Positions 52,438 to 61,147 of a stretch of DNA of 64,000 bases are shown in pieces. This stretch comes from Pseudonocardia abyssalis. Lineage in GTDB: Bacteria; Actinomycetota; Actinomycetes; Mycobacteriales; Pseudonocardiaceae. Below the pieces are notes generated by a model that saw only the letters and a program-made list of their open reading frames with translations, was not told the origin of the DNA and did no database searches. The stretch lies in contig NZ_JADQDK010000001.1 in assembly GCF_019263705.2 (NCBI RefSeq), positions 2,294,001-2,358,000 on the forward strand. Reading direction: 5' to 3'. How positions within the stretch are numbered: position 1 is the first letter of the stretch; each line of letters starts with the position of its first letter. Position numbers and translations under genes: made by a program.

Positions 52438-53205
52438 TCATCTCTCCGGATCTGGGGTTGCGGAACCGTCGGGGGCGACGCGCGTGGCGGCTCCGACCGG
52501 GTTCGCGGTGGTCCGGAACAGCAGTTCTCGCTGCTCCGCGGTGTAGCGGAAGTTCCTGACGTCGTCGTCGCGTCGGTCCTCGACCTTCGCCTGCGCCGAG
52601 GGCCGCGCCGAGATGCGCTCGGACCACGACGCCACCGCAGGGAAGTCGGCCAGGCTGATGCCGTGGCCCTTGCCCAGTCGCGTCCACGGGAAGCACGCGA
52701 TGTCGGCGATCGAGAACTCGCCCGATCCCTCGCCGGCGAGGAACTCCCGGCCGGTGAGTCGGTCCTCCAGGACCCGGTACACGCGTTGCGCCTCGGCCCC
52801 GAAGCGCTGCTGCGCGTACTCGACGACGTGCCCACCCTGCGGGGCGTACGTGGTGAAGTGGGTGGCCTGGCCGAGTCCCGGCCCCTGGTTGGCGACCTGC
52901 CAGATCGTCCAGCAGATCGCCTCCCAGCGGGCAGCGGGATCCGACGGCAACAACCTGCCGGTCTTCTCCGCCAAGTACTGCAGGATCGCCGCGGACTCGA
53001 ACAGCGCGATCGGACCGCCCCCGGGACCGTCGTGGTCGACGATCGCCGGGATCTTGCTGTTCGGGTTCACCAGCAGGTAGTCGGCTTCGAACTGGTCCCC
53101 GCGGGTGATGTCGACCCATCGGATCTCGTAGGGAAGACCGAGCTCCTCGAGGGCCATGTGGATCTTGCGGGCGTTCGGGCTGACGAAGTAGAAGAGATCG
53201 ATCAT
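52438..53205 (-). CDS. isoJ: Glutathione S-transferase, IsoJ position (Nu-like)
   Basis: This 255-residue GST has the thioredoxin-fold start LFYFVSPNARKIHMALEELG with the SPN motif of Nu-class (YfcG/YghU-like) proteins, VNPNSKIPAIVDHDG and the helical domain motif FSIADIACFPW. Such GSTs often act as thiol-disulfide or lyase-type enzymes. Its place after the IsoI-type GST matches isoJ/styJ, proposed to remove glutathione at the end of the route. GGAGGG precedes the ATG. Confidence 0.8.
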   Translation of the reverse strand: MIDLFYFVSPNARKIHMALEELGLPYEIRWVDITRGDQFEADYLLVNPNSKIPAIVDHDGPGGGPIALFESAAILQYLAEKTGRLLPSDPAARWEAICWTIWQVANQGPGLGQATHFTTYAPQGGHVVEYAQQRFGAEAQRVYRVLEDRLTGREFLAGEGSGEFSIADIACFPWTRLGKGHGISLADFPAVASWSERISARPSAQAKVEDRRDDDVRNFRYTAEQRELLFRTTANPVGAATRVAPDGSATPDPER

Positions 53206-53233
53206 GATGACGCCCTCCGACGCCCGCGGGTGA

Positions 53234-53950
53234 TCAGACGCCGTAGCGCGTGTTCATCCGCTGGGAGTAGGCGACGAGGTTGGTCTTGGAACGGGCGTAG
53301 TCGCGGCCCGCCCAGTCCCACGGGACGTCGGCGATGTGCCGGAAGGTGGAGTAGATCGTGGCGTCGAACGACGTCGGCTCGGAGCCGAGGAAGTACTCCT
53401 TGTCGCCGAGGAACGTCGACAGCGCGTCGAGGTCCTCCGAGAGGTTCTGCAGCACGTCGTCACCGGTCCGCAGACCCATGCCGTGCCCGCCGGCCGCGGC
53501 CCAGATCTTCTGCCGGTACGCGAGCATGGCCTCGATGAACTCGGGAGCAGGCTCCTGCCCGGGAGGCACGAAGGACGGCAGGTAGACCGAGAAGACCTCG
53601 TCGTTGCGCCAGCGCGGGTAGATGATTCCCGACCAGTAGACGTTCTCCTCGACCGTGCGCTGGAACGCCAGGCCGACGGCCTTGTCGGTGTCGCTGAGGT
53701 GGCTGTCGAGCTTGTCGCCGTACTTGGCCTGCAGGTGCTGGACGATCCGGGTCGAGTCGTTGACCTGCACGCCCTCATCGACGATGTAGGGCAGCTTCGC
53801 GGTGGGCGACTTCTGGGCGAGCGAGTCCAGGGGCTGGATCTCGTAGGTGAAGGGGATACCCGCCATCGTCAGGTAGTTGACGACCTTGGTGACGAACGGG
53901 CTGATATCGGACAGCCCCCAGGACGGGACGAACCCGTAGACCGTGATCAT
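53234..53950 (-). CDS. isoI: Glutathione S-transferase, IsoI-type epoxide-conjugating
   Basis: The 238-residue GST of the metaxin-like branch begins MITVYGFVPSWGLSDISPFV, then TAKLPYIVDEGVQVNDSTRI and FLGSEPTSFDATIYSTFRHI. Length, N-terminus and gene order agree with IsoI/StyI, which open isoprene or styrene oxide with glutathione. AGGAG precedes the ATG. The GST with the next SDR forms the core pair of the pathway. Confidence 0.82.
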   Translation of the reverse strand: MITVYGFVPSWGLSDISPFVTKVVNYLTMAGIPFTYEIQPLDSLAQKSPTAKLPYIVDEGVQVNDSTRIVQHLQAKYGDKLDSHLSDTDKAVGLAFQRTVEENVYWSGIIYPRWRNDEVFSVYLPSFVPPGQEPAPEFIEAMLAYRQKIWAAAGGHGMGLRTGDDVLQNLSEDLDALSTFLGDKEYFLGSEPTSFDATIYSTFRHIADVPWDWAGRDYARSKTNLVAYSQRMNTRYGV

Positions 53951-53990
53951 GACAAGACTCCTTTGGCTCGTGCGTGGACAGGAACGGAGA

Positions 53991-54689
53991 TCACCAGGGC
54001 AGGAAGCTGCCGTTGGCGTGCTGGAAGCGGCCGGCGTCGGCCGGAGTGAGGGCGTCGAGGACGGCCACCAGCTGGGCGGCGGCGTCCTCCGGTGCGCTGT
54101 ACGCCGAGGCGTACTTGGTCATCTGGTCGGGATCGACGACGTCGAGCAGGTTGGTCAGGACCATGCCGGGGTGCAGCGCCTGCACCATGGCGCCCTGCTT
54201 GACCAGGTCGTGGTGCAGGTTGAGCGCGACCATGTTCGCCGCGGCCTTGGAGATGCGGTAGGCGTAGTCGCCACCGCTGCCGTTGTCGCCGAGCGAGCCG
54301 ACGCGGCTGGTGAAGATGCCGACCTTGGCGCCCCGGTCGAGCAGACCGCGCAGTTCCCGCACGACACGCAGCGGGCCGATGGTGTTGACCTCGAACTGGT
54401 GCCGGACATCGTCGAGGTCGACGGTGTCCAGGGTGTCGAGGTGCATGATGCCGGCGACGTGGACGATCCAGTCGAGTCGGACGCCACGCTGCTCGAGCCG
54501 CTTGCCGAGCTCGGCGACGGCGTCGTCGGAGGTGACGTCGACTCCCGGCTCCACCGCGATGCCCAGCTCGGCGAGGTCGGCCCCATCGCCGAAGCACGCC
54601 GCGACGACCTCGTCGCCACGTCCGTGCAGGTGCCGTGACATCGCGTGCGCGATACCCCGGTCGGCTCCGACGATCAGCTTCGTGGCCAT
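53991..54689 (-). CDS. isoH: SDR, IsoH-type glutathionyl-alcohol dehydrogenase
   Basis: The 232-residue SDR starts KLIVGADRGIAHAMSRHLHG (a Rossmann loop of modified form), then HVAGIMHLDTLDTVDL, IFTSRVGSLGDNGSGGDYAYRISKAA (Ser, Tyr, Lys in place). IsoH oxidises the hydroxyl of the glutathione adduct to aldehyde and acid. GAGGAG precedes the ATG by 7 nt. It is 2 nt from the isoG-type stop and 40 nt from the GST gene. Confidence 0.82.
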   Translation of the reverse strand: MATKLIVGADRGIAHAMSRHLHGRGDEVVAACFGDGADLAELGIAVEPGVDVTSDDAVAELGKRLEQRGVRLDWIVHVAGIMHLDTLDTVDLDDVRHQFEVNTIGPLRVVRELRGLLDRGAKVGIFTSRVGSLGDNGSGGDYAYRISKAAANMVALNLHHDLVKQGAMVQALHPGMVLTNLLDVVDPDQMTKYASAYSAPEDAAAQLVAVLDALTPADAGRFQHANGSFLPW

Positions 54690-54691
54690 GC

Positions 54692-55942
54692 TCAAGCTCC
54701 TCTGGTCAGTACCGCGTCGGCTTCGTCAGCCGGTGCGGGATCGGGTTCCTGGTGTTCGTCGCCGACGACGCCCTCGGCGACGAGTCGAACGATCTCCTCG
54801 CGGGTCACGCCGAGCTCCTCGAGCACCTGGGTGTTGTGCTGACCCAGCAGCGGCGCCCCACGGGACGGGCCGACGGGCGTGTCGGAGAAACGGGGCGCGG
54901 GACGCGCCTGGCGCAGCCTGCCCGCCACAGGGTGTTCGGATTCCACGATGGACCCCGAGGCGAGCACCTGCGGGTGGTCGATCAGCTCGTAGCGGCGCAG
55001 GGCGGGAGCGCACGGAACGTCGTGCTCGGGGAGGATCTCCAGCCACTCGGACGCAGGTCGCTTCAGCAGCACCTCCTGGATCACGGTGAGGCGCTCCTCG
55101 ACGTTCTCGTCGCGCTTGGCCGGAGTGTTGAAGCGGTCGTCGTCGAGGAGATCCGGTCGGTCGGCTGCTGCGCAGAACGCATGCCACTCCCGGTCCTGCA
55201 TCGTCGAGACCGTGATGTAGCCGTCCGCGGTCTCGTAGATCAGGTCGATGAAGCTGGCGGCGCGCTCCGGCTCGACCGGCTGGTCCATGAACGTGTAGGC
55301 GTTCATGTCGCTGGCCCACAGGAAGGACAGGACCGTGTCGAGCATCGAGAGCTTGATGTGCTGGCCGGTTCCGCTGCGTCCGCGTGCCACGAGGGCTGCG
55401 CAGATCGCCTGCGCGCCGGCGATGGCGGTGAGCTTGTCGGGAAGCACGGTCCGGATGAGCTTGGGGCGCTCGGTGTCGGAACCGGCCTGCACCGTCGTCA
55501 GGCCCGACAGCGCCTGGACGATCGGGTCGTAGACCCGGCGTTCCGAGTACGGACCCGTCTCACCGAAGCCGCTGATCGACAGGTAGACCAGCCCGGGATT
55601 CACCTCGCGGAGATCGTCGTAGCTGATGCCGAGGCGCTCGACGACGCCGGGACGGAAGTTCTGCACCAGCACGTCGGCGGTGGCGACGAGCGTTCGCAGC
55701 GTCGCCACTCCCTCGGGGTGCTTCAGATTCAGCGTCACCGAGCGCTTGGAACGGTTGATGTTGACGAACATCGACGCCATGCCCTGCGACTGGTTGCGCA
55801 GCGCCCGGACGTGATCGCCGGCTCCGGGTGGCTCGACCTTGATCACGTCGGCGCCCTGGTCGCCGAGGATGTCGGCCGCCCACGGACCGGACAGCATCGC
55901 GGACAAGTCGACAACCCGAATGCCGGCCAGAGGACCACTCAT
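54692..55942 (-). CDS. isoG: Family III CoA-transferase, IsoG type
   Basis: The 416-residue CaiB/BaiF protein has LSGPWAADILGDQGADVIKV, SKRSVTLNLKHPEG, FRPGVVERLGISYDDL and SISGFGETGPYSERRVYDP with the family catalytic Asp. In isoprene and styrene oxide clusters IsoG/StyG activates the glutathionyl acid to a CoA thioester before glutathione is removed. GAGG precedes the ATG. It is the first gene of the isoG-H-I-J-aldH operon and is divergent from gshA. Confidence 0.82.
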   Translation of the reverse strand: MSGPLAGIRVVDLSAMLSGPWAADILGDQGADVIKVEPPGAGDHVRALRNQSQGMASMFVNINRSKRSVTLNLKHPEGVATLRTLVATADVLVQNFRPGVVERLGISYDDLREVNPGLVYLSISGFGETGPYSERRVYDPIVQALSGLTTVQAGSDTERPKLIRTVLPDKLTAIAGAQAICAALVARGRSGTGQHIKLSMLDTVLSFLWASDMNAYTFMDQPVEPERAASFIDLIYETADGYITVSTMQDREWHAFCAAADRPDLLDDDRFNTPAKRDENVEERLTVIQEVLLKRPASEWLEILPEHDVPCAPALRRYELIDHPQVLASGSIVESEHPVAGRLRQARPAPRFSDTPVGPSRGAPLLGQHNTQVLEELGVTREEIVRLVAEGVVGDEHQEPDPAPADEADAVLTRGA

Positions 55943-55986
55943 CGTTCACCTCGCTGTGGATGTCGTTGGCATCACAGAACGTAACG

Positions 55987-56053
55987 AGAAATTTCTTAGC
56001 AGTCAACTACTTTTCAGGAAGATGTTTGCTGGTATGCTACAGCCCTCCTAGCA
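55987..56053. promoter_or_regulatory. isoG/gshA divergent promoter with TAGCA elements
   Basis: The 127-bp gap is strikingly AT-rich for this genome. It holds the palindrome AGAAATTTCT (55987-55996) with CTTAGCA overlapping it, and a dyad TGCTA-N9-TAGCA (56035-56053). TGGTATGCT at about 56030-56038 looks like an extended -10 for gshA. The TAGCA pentamer recurs twice before the marR gene, so MarR may act here too. Confidence 0.5.
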
Positions 56054-56069
56054 GTCGAGAGGTGCCTCC

Positions 56070-57317
56070 GTGCCGTCACAACGTCGTGCGCTTGCCCGGG
56101 CAACCGCCGTCGACATCGCCGCGGCCTCCTTCATCGGGGAGCCGCCGTCACTGTGCGGGATCGAGCTGGAGTGGCCCGTGCATCGGTACGACGACGTCGG
56201 CACTCGGCCGACCCACCCCGAGCTGCTCGCCGCAGCCCAAGGTCCCCTCCCCCACGGCGGGCGGGTCACCATCGAGCCGGGTGGCCAGATCGAGCTCTCC
56301 ACGCTCCCCGCGGCCACGGCGGACGCCACCCTCGACGCCGCGACGATGGATTCGACGACGTTGCACGAACGCCTGCGCCGCGCCGGACTGGTCACCGCCG
56401 AGCTGGCCGTCGACACCCGCCGTAGCCCACACCGCATCCTCACCGCGGCTCGCTACGCCTGCATGGAGGAGTTCTTCTCCAGCACCGGCGACGCCGGGTC
56501 CTGGATGATGTGCAACACGGCGTCGCTGCAGGTCAACCTGAGCCACCTTGCAGTGGACCCGCAGCGACGATGGAAGCTGGCCCACCAGCTCGGCCCGATC
56601 CTGATCGCGGCGTTCGCCCACTCCCCCGGCCTCGACGCCGCGGGACGGCGGTGGGAGTCGATGCGCCAGGCGATCTGGTGGTCGATCGATCCCGGCCGTA
56701 CCCGTCCGCCGTGTCTGCGCACGGCAGGCCCGGACGCCTGGTTGCACTACGCGATGTGCGCAGATGTCATGCTCATGCGCTCGGCCGACGCGAGCACGGC
56801 CGTCCCGATCGCGCCCGGCCTCCCGTTCGGGCGCTGGCTCGCGGAAGGTCACGAAGGTACGTGGCCCACGGTCGAGGATCTCCGCTACCACCTCACGACC
56901 CTGTTCCCGCCGATCCGCCCGCGTGGATGGCTGGAACTGAGAATGCTCGACCTCCTTCCGACGCGCCTCCGCGATGTGGCCACCGTCGTCGTGCTCGCGG
57001 CGTTGACGACCCCGGCCGCGGACGAACTCGAGGAGCGCCTGCCCTCGACCGAGGGACTGTGGTGCGCCTCGGCCCGGTACGCGATGGGCCACCCGGCGCT
57101 CGCGAACGCCGCGCGAACACTGTTCGACACGGTCCTTCCGGCAGTGGAGGCGGTGACGACCAGCGCTGGGCGGCGTGACGACGTCGGCGCCTTCGCCCAG
57201 GAGTACATCGCCCGCGCGATGTCGCCTGCCCAGCGGGTCGGGAGCAGGGAGCTCGGCTCGGCGTTCGCCCCGTCCCTCAGCTTCGACAGGGCCACCCAGC
57301 ACGCCCTGGCCGGCTGA
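56070..57317 (+). CDS. gshA: Glutamate-cysteine ligase
   Basis: This 415-residue GCS2-family ligase has CGIELEWPVHRYDD near the N-terminus, EPGGQIELSTLP, MMCNTASLQVNLSH and RPRGWLELRMLDLLP, matching actinobacterial GshA/EgtA enzymes. It makes gamma-glutamylcysteine. EgtA serves ergothioneine, but no other egt gene is here; next to gshB and two GSTs a glutathione role is more likely. GAGAGG lies 7 nt before the GTG start. It is divergent from isoG. Confidence 0.88.
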   Translation: MPSQRRALARATAVDIAAASFIGEPPSLCGIELEWPVHRYDDVGTRPTHPELLAAAQGPLPHGGRVTIEPGGQIELSTLPAATADATLDAATMDSTTLHERLRRAGLVTAELAVDTRRSPHRILTAARYACMEEFFSSTGDAGSWMMCNTASLQVNLSHLAVDPQRRWKLAHQLGPILIAAFAHSPGLDAAGRRWESMRQAIWWSIDPGRTRPPCLRTAGPDAWLHYAMCADVMLMRSADASTAVPIAPGLPFGRWLAEGHEGTWPTVEDLRYHLTTLFPPIRPRGWLELRMLDLLPTRLRDVATVVVLAALTTPAADELEERLPSTEGLWCASARYAMGHPALANAARTLFDTVLPAVEAVTTSAGRRDDVGAFAQEYIARAMSPAQRVGSRELGSAFAPSLSFDRATQHALAG

Positions 57318-57321
57318 CCTC

Positions 57322-57780
57322 ATGCGCGTACGTCTGCCCGGCTCGATCGGGCTCGCCGCCTTGGCCTGGCTGCTGGTCGGCGGGCTGCTGATCGCCTCGT
57401 GGTTCGGTCAGCTGCAGACCGACGGTGAACCCTCCGTCGGCACGATCACCGACGCGCTCGGCGATGACGCGGTCGCGGGCACGTCCGGGTCCGCTTCCGG
57501 ATCCGCACTGCCGCTGTTACTCGGAGCGATCATCGTGCTCCTCACAGCCGGGCTGCTGCTTCGGCACGGCTGGACACAGTGGGTGCTGTTGCCAGCCGGA
57601 TTCATCGGAATCATCGCCATCGCCTCCTCCGGCCGATGGTCCCTCCTGATGATCGGCATGCTGGCGGTGTTCGTCGGCTCCGTGGCCCTCATGCCGCGCA
57701 GTGCACGACGATTCCTGGCGACGTCACCGGCGACCACCGATCATTCCACTGGTCATGACGATCCGAGCCCCTCGATGTGA
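57322..57780 (+). CDS. Small four-span membrane protein
   Basis: This 152-residue protein has hydrophobic spans at about 8-28, 62-80, 86-104 and 107-125, with an acidic Gly/Ser-rich loop between the first two and a Thr/Ser-rich tail. I do not recognise a family. It begins 4 nt after gshA and is probably co-transcribed with it. A role in membrane thiol or transport balance is only a guess from position. Confidence 0.7.
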   Translation: MRVRLPGSIGLAALAWLLVGGLLIASWFGQLQTDGEPSVGTITDALGDDAVAGTSGSASGSALPLLLGAIIVLLTAGLLLRHGWTQWVLLPAGFIGIIAIASSGRWSLLMIGMLAVFVGSVALMPRSARRFLATSPATTDHSTGHDDPSPSM

Positions 57781-57943
57781 GCCGGAATCGACGTATACCT
57801 CGGCGTTGCAGTGCACCAGGATGAACATCGGACCGGCCGCCTCGCTGCCCCGCGAGTGGTCCGGTCCGAACCCTTGTCACGACACCGATCCCCACCGGTC
57901 CACCGAAGGAGCGCCGAGAACCTGACCCCATCCTGACAACAGA

Positions 57944-57980
57944 GAAGCCACCTCACGCATGCCCCGCGTGAGGTGGCTTC
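57944..57980. terminator. Strong bidirectional terminator
   Basis: GAAGCCACCTCACGC and GCGTGAGGTGGCTTC form a perfect 15-bp stem over a 7-nt loop, bounded by AG and TT-rich edges, between the gshA/membrane-protein operon and the convergent ATPase gene. It is the clearest terminator of the window. The preceding ~160 bp hold no supported gene. Confidence 0.9.
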
Positions 57981-58005
57981 TTCGTGGTATCGCCACCTCG
58001 GGGCG

Positions 58006-58989
58006 TCAGAGCCCGCGTTGCATCATCGCCAGGTAGACAACCGCGATGAGCAGCAGGAAACAGATGACGAACGCCGGATCGACATCCACTGTGCGCATTC
58101 GGCGCTCGCGTGCCGCCCGCAACGCGGCATCGAGATCGGGCGGCCCGAGCTGATCCAGGATGCGGAATCTCCGGTCGAACTCGGCGCCGTCGTGGACACC
58201 GTCCAGCAGAACGGCCGGATCACCTGTCGCGACGATGCGGGCGTTGCACAGGACGGCCAGCCCATCGCCGAGTTCCCGTGCCACACGGAGGTCGTGGGTC
58301 GTGATCAGCATCGTCGCGCCGGTGCGGCGCTGGGTGGCGCGGATCGTCGCGATGATCTGTTCTTCGTGGAGCGAGTCGAAGGCCGGCTCGAGGTCGTCGA
58401 GCAGTACCAGTGGCGGGTCGGTGACGAGCGCCGCCGCAAGCCCGACGCGGCGTCGCATGTGCGCGGCCAACTCCGATGGAAGCCTGTCGGCGACGTCCTG
58501 CAGGCCGAGAGTGCGCAGCCACCAGGTCACCCGCGGCCGTACGAGTTCCTCGTCCGCGCCGGGTATCTGACGCAACGGGAACGCGACGTTGTCGTACACG
58601 GTCAGCGAGCCGAACGTCGAGCCTTCGTAGACCGTGCTGCCTCCGAGCAGTGCCCCGATCCCTCGTCGTAGGTCCCGCAGGTCCGCCGCGGCGCACCCCA
58701 CGACCTGATGGCCGCCGATCTCGATGCTGCCGGCGTCGGGCGGGATCAGACCGACGAGATGGCGGATCAGCGTGGTCTTGCCTGCGCCCGAGGGGCCCAT
58801 CAGGACGGTCACCCGACCGGCCGGCACCTCGAGACCCAGCCGGTGCAGTACGACGGTGTCACCGCGGACGGTGGTGACACCGTCGATCCGGATCGCGGGC
58901 GGGGCACCCCGAGCGCCTGCCCGCGCTTCCCCCGGTTCGCTGCCTGCGGCCGGGTTCGACCCGGTCATGGCCGGCCTGGGCCCGGACAC
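58006..58989 (-). CDS. MCE-type (MlaF/Mkl-like) ABC ATPase with altered signature and Walker B
   Basis: The 327-residue ATPase has Walker A GPSGAGKTT and the MlaF-like start IRIDGVTTVRGDTVVLHRLG. The signature LSGGM of MlaF/Mkl is replaced by ELAAHMRRRVGL, and Walker B reads LVLLDDLEP, i.e. Asp in place of the catalytic Glu. The switch His is kept (ITTHDLRV). A hydrophobic C-terminal helix (FVICFLLLIAVVYLAMM) would anchor it to the membrane, which is unusual. It is near the MCE/RND operon and probably its ATPase. GTG is used as start here; ATG at 58968 is possible. Confidence 0.85.
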   Translation of the reverse strand: MSGPRPAMTGSNPAAGSEPGEARAGARGAPPAIRIDGVTTVRGDTVVLHRLGLEVPAGRVTVLMGPSGAGKTTLIRHLVGLIPPDAGSIEIGGHQVVGCAAADLRDLRRGIGALLGGSTVYEGSTFGSLTVYDNVAFPLRQIPGADEELVRPRVTWWLRTLGLQDVADRLPSELAAHMRRRVGLAAALVTDPPLVLLDDLEPAFDSLHEEQIIATIRATQRRTGATMLITTHDLRVARELGDGLAVLCNARIVATGDPAVLLDGVHDGAEFDRRFRILDQLGPPDLDAALRAARERRMRTVDVDPAFVICFLLLIAVVYLAMMQRGL

Positions 58990-59139
58990 CGGGGCCCGAC
59001 CGGGCCGCGACCTCCGTCGATCGTTCGGGCCGGCGCAGACGATCCGCCCACCGCCTGCGATCCGAGGTGCATATCGGCCTTTCGAACTGCGGGCGTACCG
59101 CTGGGCGATGCCACGAACGTCCCGGTCCCCGGCCGGCGG

Positions 59140-59724
59140 TCAGTCGTCGTCCAGGGGCTCCAGAGCGAGGAGGAACTTGCGAAGCAGTTGAGCGAGCCGT
59201 TCTTGTTCCGGCGCCGTGAGCGCATCGGAGAGCACCTTGGCGTCGTGAACCATCAGATCGTCCAGCAACGAGTCGACCAGCTCGATACCGGCGGGCGTCA
59301 GCTCGACGTCGACGCGCCGGCGGTCGACGAGGTCGACGTGGCGGGTCACCAGGCCGGCCCGCTCCAGCTTGTCCAGACGCTGCGACACCCCACCCGAGGT
59401 GATGAGGGCCGACCGGGTGAGTTCGCCGGCGGAGCGACGGAAGGGCGGACCGGACCGGCGGAGCATCCCGAGGACGTCGACCGTGCCCCGGTCGCTGCCG
59501 AACGCGGCGAGCTGGGCCTTGCGCTGCTGCTCGAGGTGTCGCCCGATGCGCCATATCCGGCTGACGACACCCATCGACGTCACATCGGTGTCCGGACGCT
59601 CGCGCTGCCAGTCGCGTTCGACTCGGTCGACGGCGTCCTCGACGCTCGCCTCATCCTCGCCGGACAGCTCGGCCTCACCACGCTGTACAGGCACTCCACC
59701 GACTTCGTTCATGGTGATGGTCAC
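59140..59724 (-). CDS. MarR-family transcription regulator
   Basis: This 194-residue protein has the MarR winged helix (SAGELTRSALITSGGVSQRLDKL, AGLVTRHVDLVDRRRVDVELT) between dimerisation helices. GTG at 59724 has GGGGGA at suitable distance; longer starts lack an SD. It lies between the MCE/RND operon and the ATPase gene on the same strand. MarR genes also accompany isoprene and styrene clusters, so it may regulate the iso-type promoter as well. Confidence 0.88.
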   Translation of the reverse strand: MTITMNEVGGVPVQRGEAELSGEDEASVEDAVDRVERDWQRERPDTDVTSMGVVSRIWRIGRHLEQQRKAQLAAFGSDRGTVDVLGMLRRSGPPFRRSAGELTRSALITSGGVSQRLDKLERAGLVTRHVDLVDRRRVDVELTPAGIELVDSLLDDLMVHDAKVLSDALTAPEQERLAQLLRKFLLALEPLDDD

Positions 59725-59778
59725 TCTACGAGTCCCCCTCGGATCGGCGTTCACACGGCTGCAAGCGTAGTTGAGCGT

Positions 59779-59798
59779 AGCACTAAACAACTTAGCAA
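59779..59798. promoter_or_regulatory. marR promoter operator candidates
   Basis: The AT-rich gap upstream of marR contains CTAA-N5-TTAG (59784-59796) flanked by two direct TAGCA copies (59779-59783 and 59794-59798). The TAGCA element also occurs in the isoG/gshA promoter. MarR autoregulation is the simplest reading. Confidence 0.45.
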
Positions 59799-59813
59799 CA
59801 CGTATCTACGCGC

Positions 59814-60029
59814 TCAGAATAGTGCAACCACCGCCCCCGCCAGGAACGCCGCAGCGACGACCGCGCACGTCGTCCCGCCTCGGCGCAGCATCCGGGCCCG
59901 GCGCTCGCGTTCGAGTCCCACGAAGTGCGCCGGCACGAGTGCCTCGGCGTTGCTGCGGCCCCAGTGGCCCAGTACGAGGAGAGGGACCGCCATGGCCACG
60001 AGTCCGACCATCGTGAACAGCGCGTTCAT
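59814..60029 (-). CDS. Small membrane protein at the end of the MCE/RND operon
   Basis: This 71-residue protein has two hydrophobic spans (about 5-23 and 52-70) separated by an Arg-rich loop (GLERERRARMLRRGG), so it is probably a hairpin membrane protein with a cytoplasmic loop. It overlaps the PpiC gene by ATGA. No family is recognised; it may be a small partner of the transporter. Confidence 0.75.
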   Translation of the reverse strand: MNALFTMVGLVAMAVPLLVLGHWGRSNAEALVPAHFVGLERERRARMLRRGGTTCAVVAAAFLAGAVVALF

Positions 60030-61147
60030 CGCGGCGGGCTCGTCCCCGGCGGCACCGGCGCCGCGGGTGCCGGGTCCTGCGCTGCGGGCCCGGTCGCCGG
60101 AGGGGCATCCGGATCAGCCGGGCGATACGCGTCCGCGTACTGGACGGCGGCGTCGGAGATGCGGGCCGCCAGCCACTCGCGCCACGCCTGGGTGCTGCGC
60201 TCCAACTCCAGCTGGGCACGGAGTGGCTCCAGGACCTGTTCGTACACCGCCGGAGCCGGAGGGGTCACCTCGAGCACGGTGCCCACGTTCCAGCCGTGCA
60301 GTCCCTGCACCGGACCGAACACGTCGTTCGGGGTTGCGGCGAAGGCCGCGGCCGCATAGGCGTCCTCGAGCGGGGCGGCCGGCACCGTGCCGAGATCGCC
60401 GCCCTGGTCGCGCGTCGCGGCGTCGTTGCTCACCTGACGCGCCACCTCGGCAAATGGCTCGCCGGCACGAACCCGGGCGGCGGCATCATCAGCGGCCCGT
60501 TCGTCGGGCAGCACCATGTTCGCCAGATGACGGAGCTCCGGGGTGTCGATCTCTGCTCGCCGCTCGTCGAACGCGCTCGCGACGTCGTCGTCGGAGACGG
60601 AGACGTCTCGCGTGACCTGTTCCAGGAGCTGCCCCACAGCGAGCTGCCGCTTGACCTCGACGAGGACGGCCCGTTCCGACGTTCCCGCGTTACCGAGCGC
60701 CTCGACGAGCTGTCGACGCGCGTCGGCGCCCTCCCCGAGTTGGTCGCTCACATACCGGTCGAAGACGTCCTGGGCGGACTTGTCCGCGATGACGATGCCG
60801 CCGTCCTGGGCCGCCCGCTCGAGGATCAGCGCCACCGCGTACGCCTTCGCCGCGTCGCGCCGGAAGGCGTCCAGCGCCGCGGGTTCCGTCGGGGGCTGCA
60901 CACCGTAGAGCGCCTTCAAGGTGTCCACCTCGTCGTCGAGCTCCTCGACGGACACCACCCGGTCGCCGATCCGGAACGCCGCGTCCTCGGGGAGCTGACC
61001 CGCCCGCGAGATCAGGTGACCCCCGACCACGGCGGTCAACGCCAGCGCCAGCACCGCGGCCAACAGCGCTCGACCGCGCCTGCCGGCCGGCACGACGGTC
61101 CGGCGCGCCAGGTCGGCGGTTCGTTCGATCAACGCGGAGCGCGTCAT
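60026..61147 (-). CDS. Membrane-anchored PpiC/SurA-type peptidyl-prolyl isomerase
   Basis: The 373-residue protein has an N-terminal anchor (about 28-48), SurA-like helices and a parvulin domain at about 205-300 with LRHLANMVLPDERAADDAA and DQGGDLGTVPAAPLEDAYAA. The tail is Pro/Ala-rich. It would fold exported proteins outside the membrane, probably the MCE protein encoded upstream. It overlaps the RND gene by one base (TGATG). Confidence 0.85.
   Translation of the reverse strand: MTRSALIERTADLARRTVVPAGRRGRALLAAVLALALTAVVGGHLISRAGQLPEDAAFRIGDRVVSVEELDDEVDTLKALYGVQPPTEPAALDAFRRDAAKAYAVALILERAAQDGGIVIADKSAQDVFDRYVSDQLGEGADARRQLVEALGNAGTSERAVLVEVKRQLAVGQLLEQVTRDVSVSDDDVASAFDERRAEIDTPELRHLANMVLPDERAADDAAARVRAGEPFAEVARQVSNDAATRDQGGDLGTVPAAPLEDAYAAAAFAATPNDVFGPVQGLHGWNVGTVLEVTPPAPAVYEQVLEPLRAQLELERSTQAWREWLAARISDAAVQYADAYRPADPDAPPATGPAAQDPAPAAPVPPGTSPPR

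Noticed and set aside
56070..57317. EgtA (ergothioneine) assignment for the glutamate-cysteine ligase
   Set aside because: No egtB-E genes are near, while gshB and two GST genes are; the family alone cannot decide.
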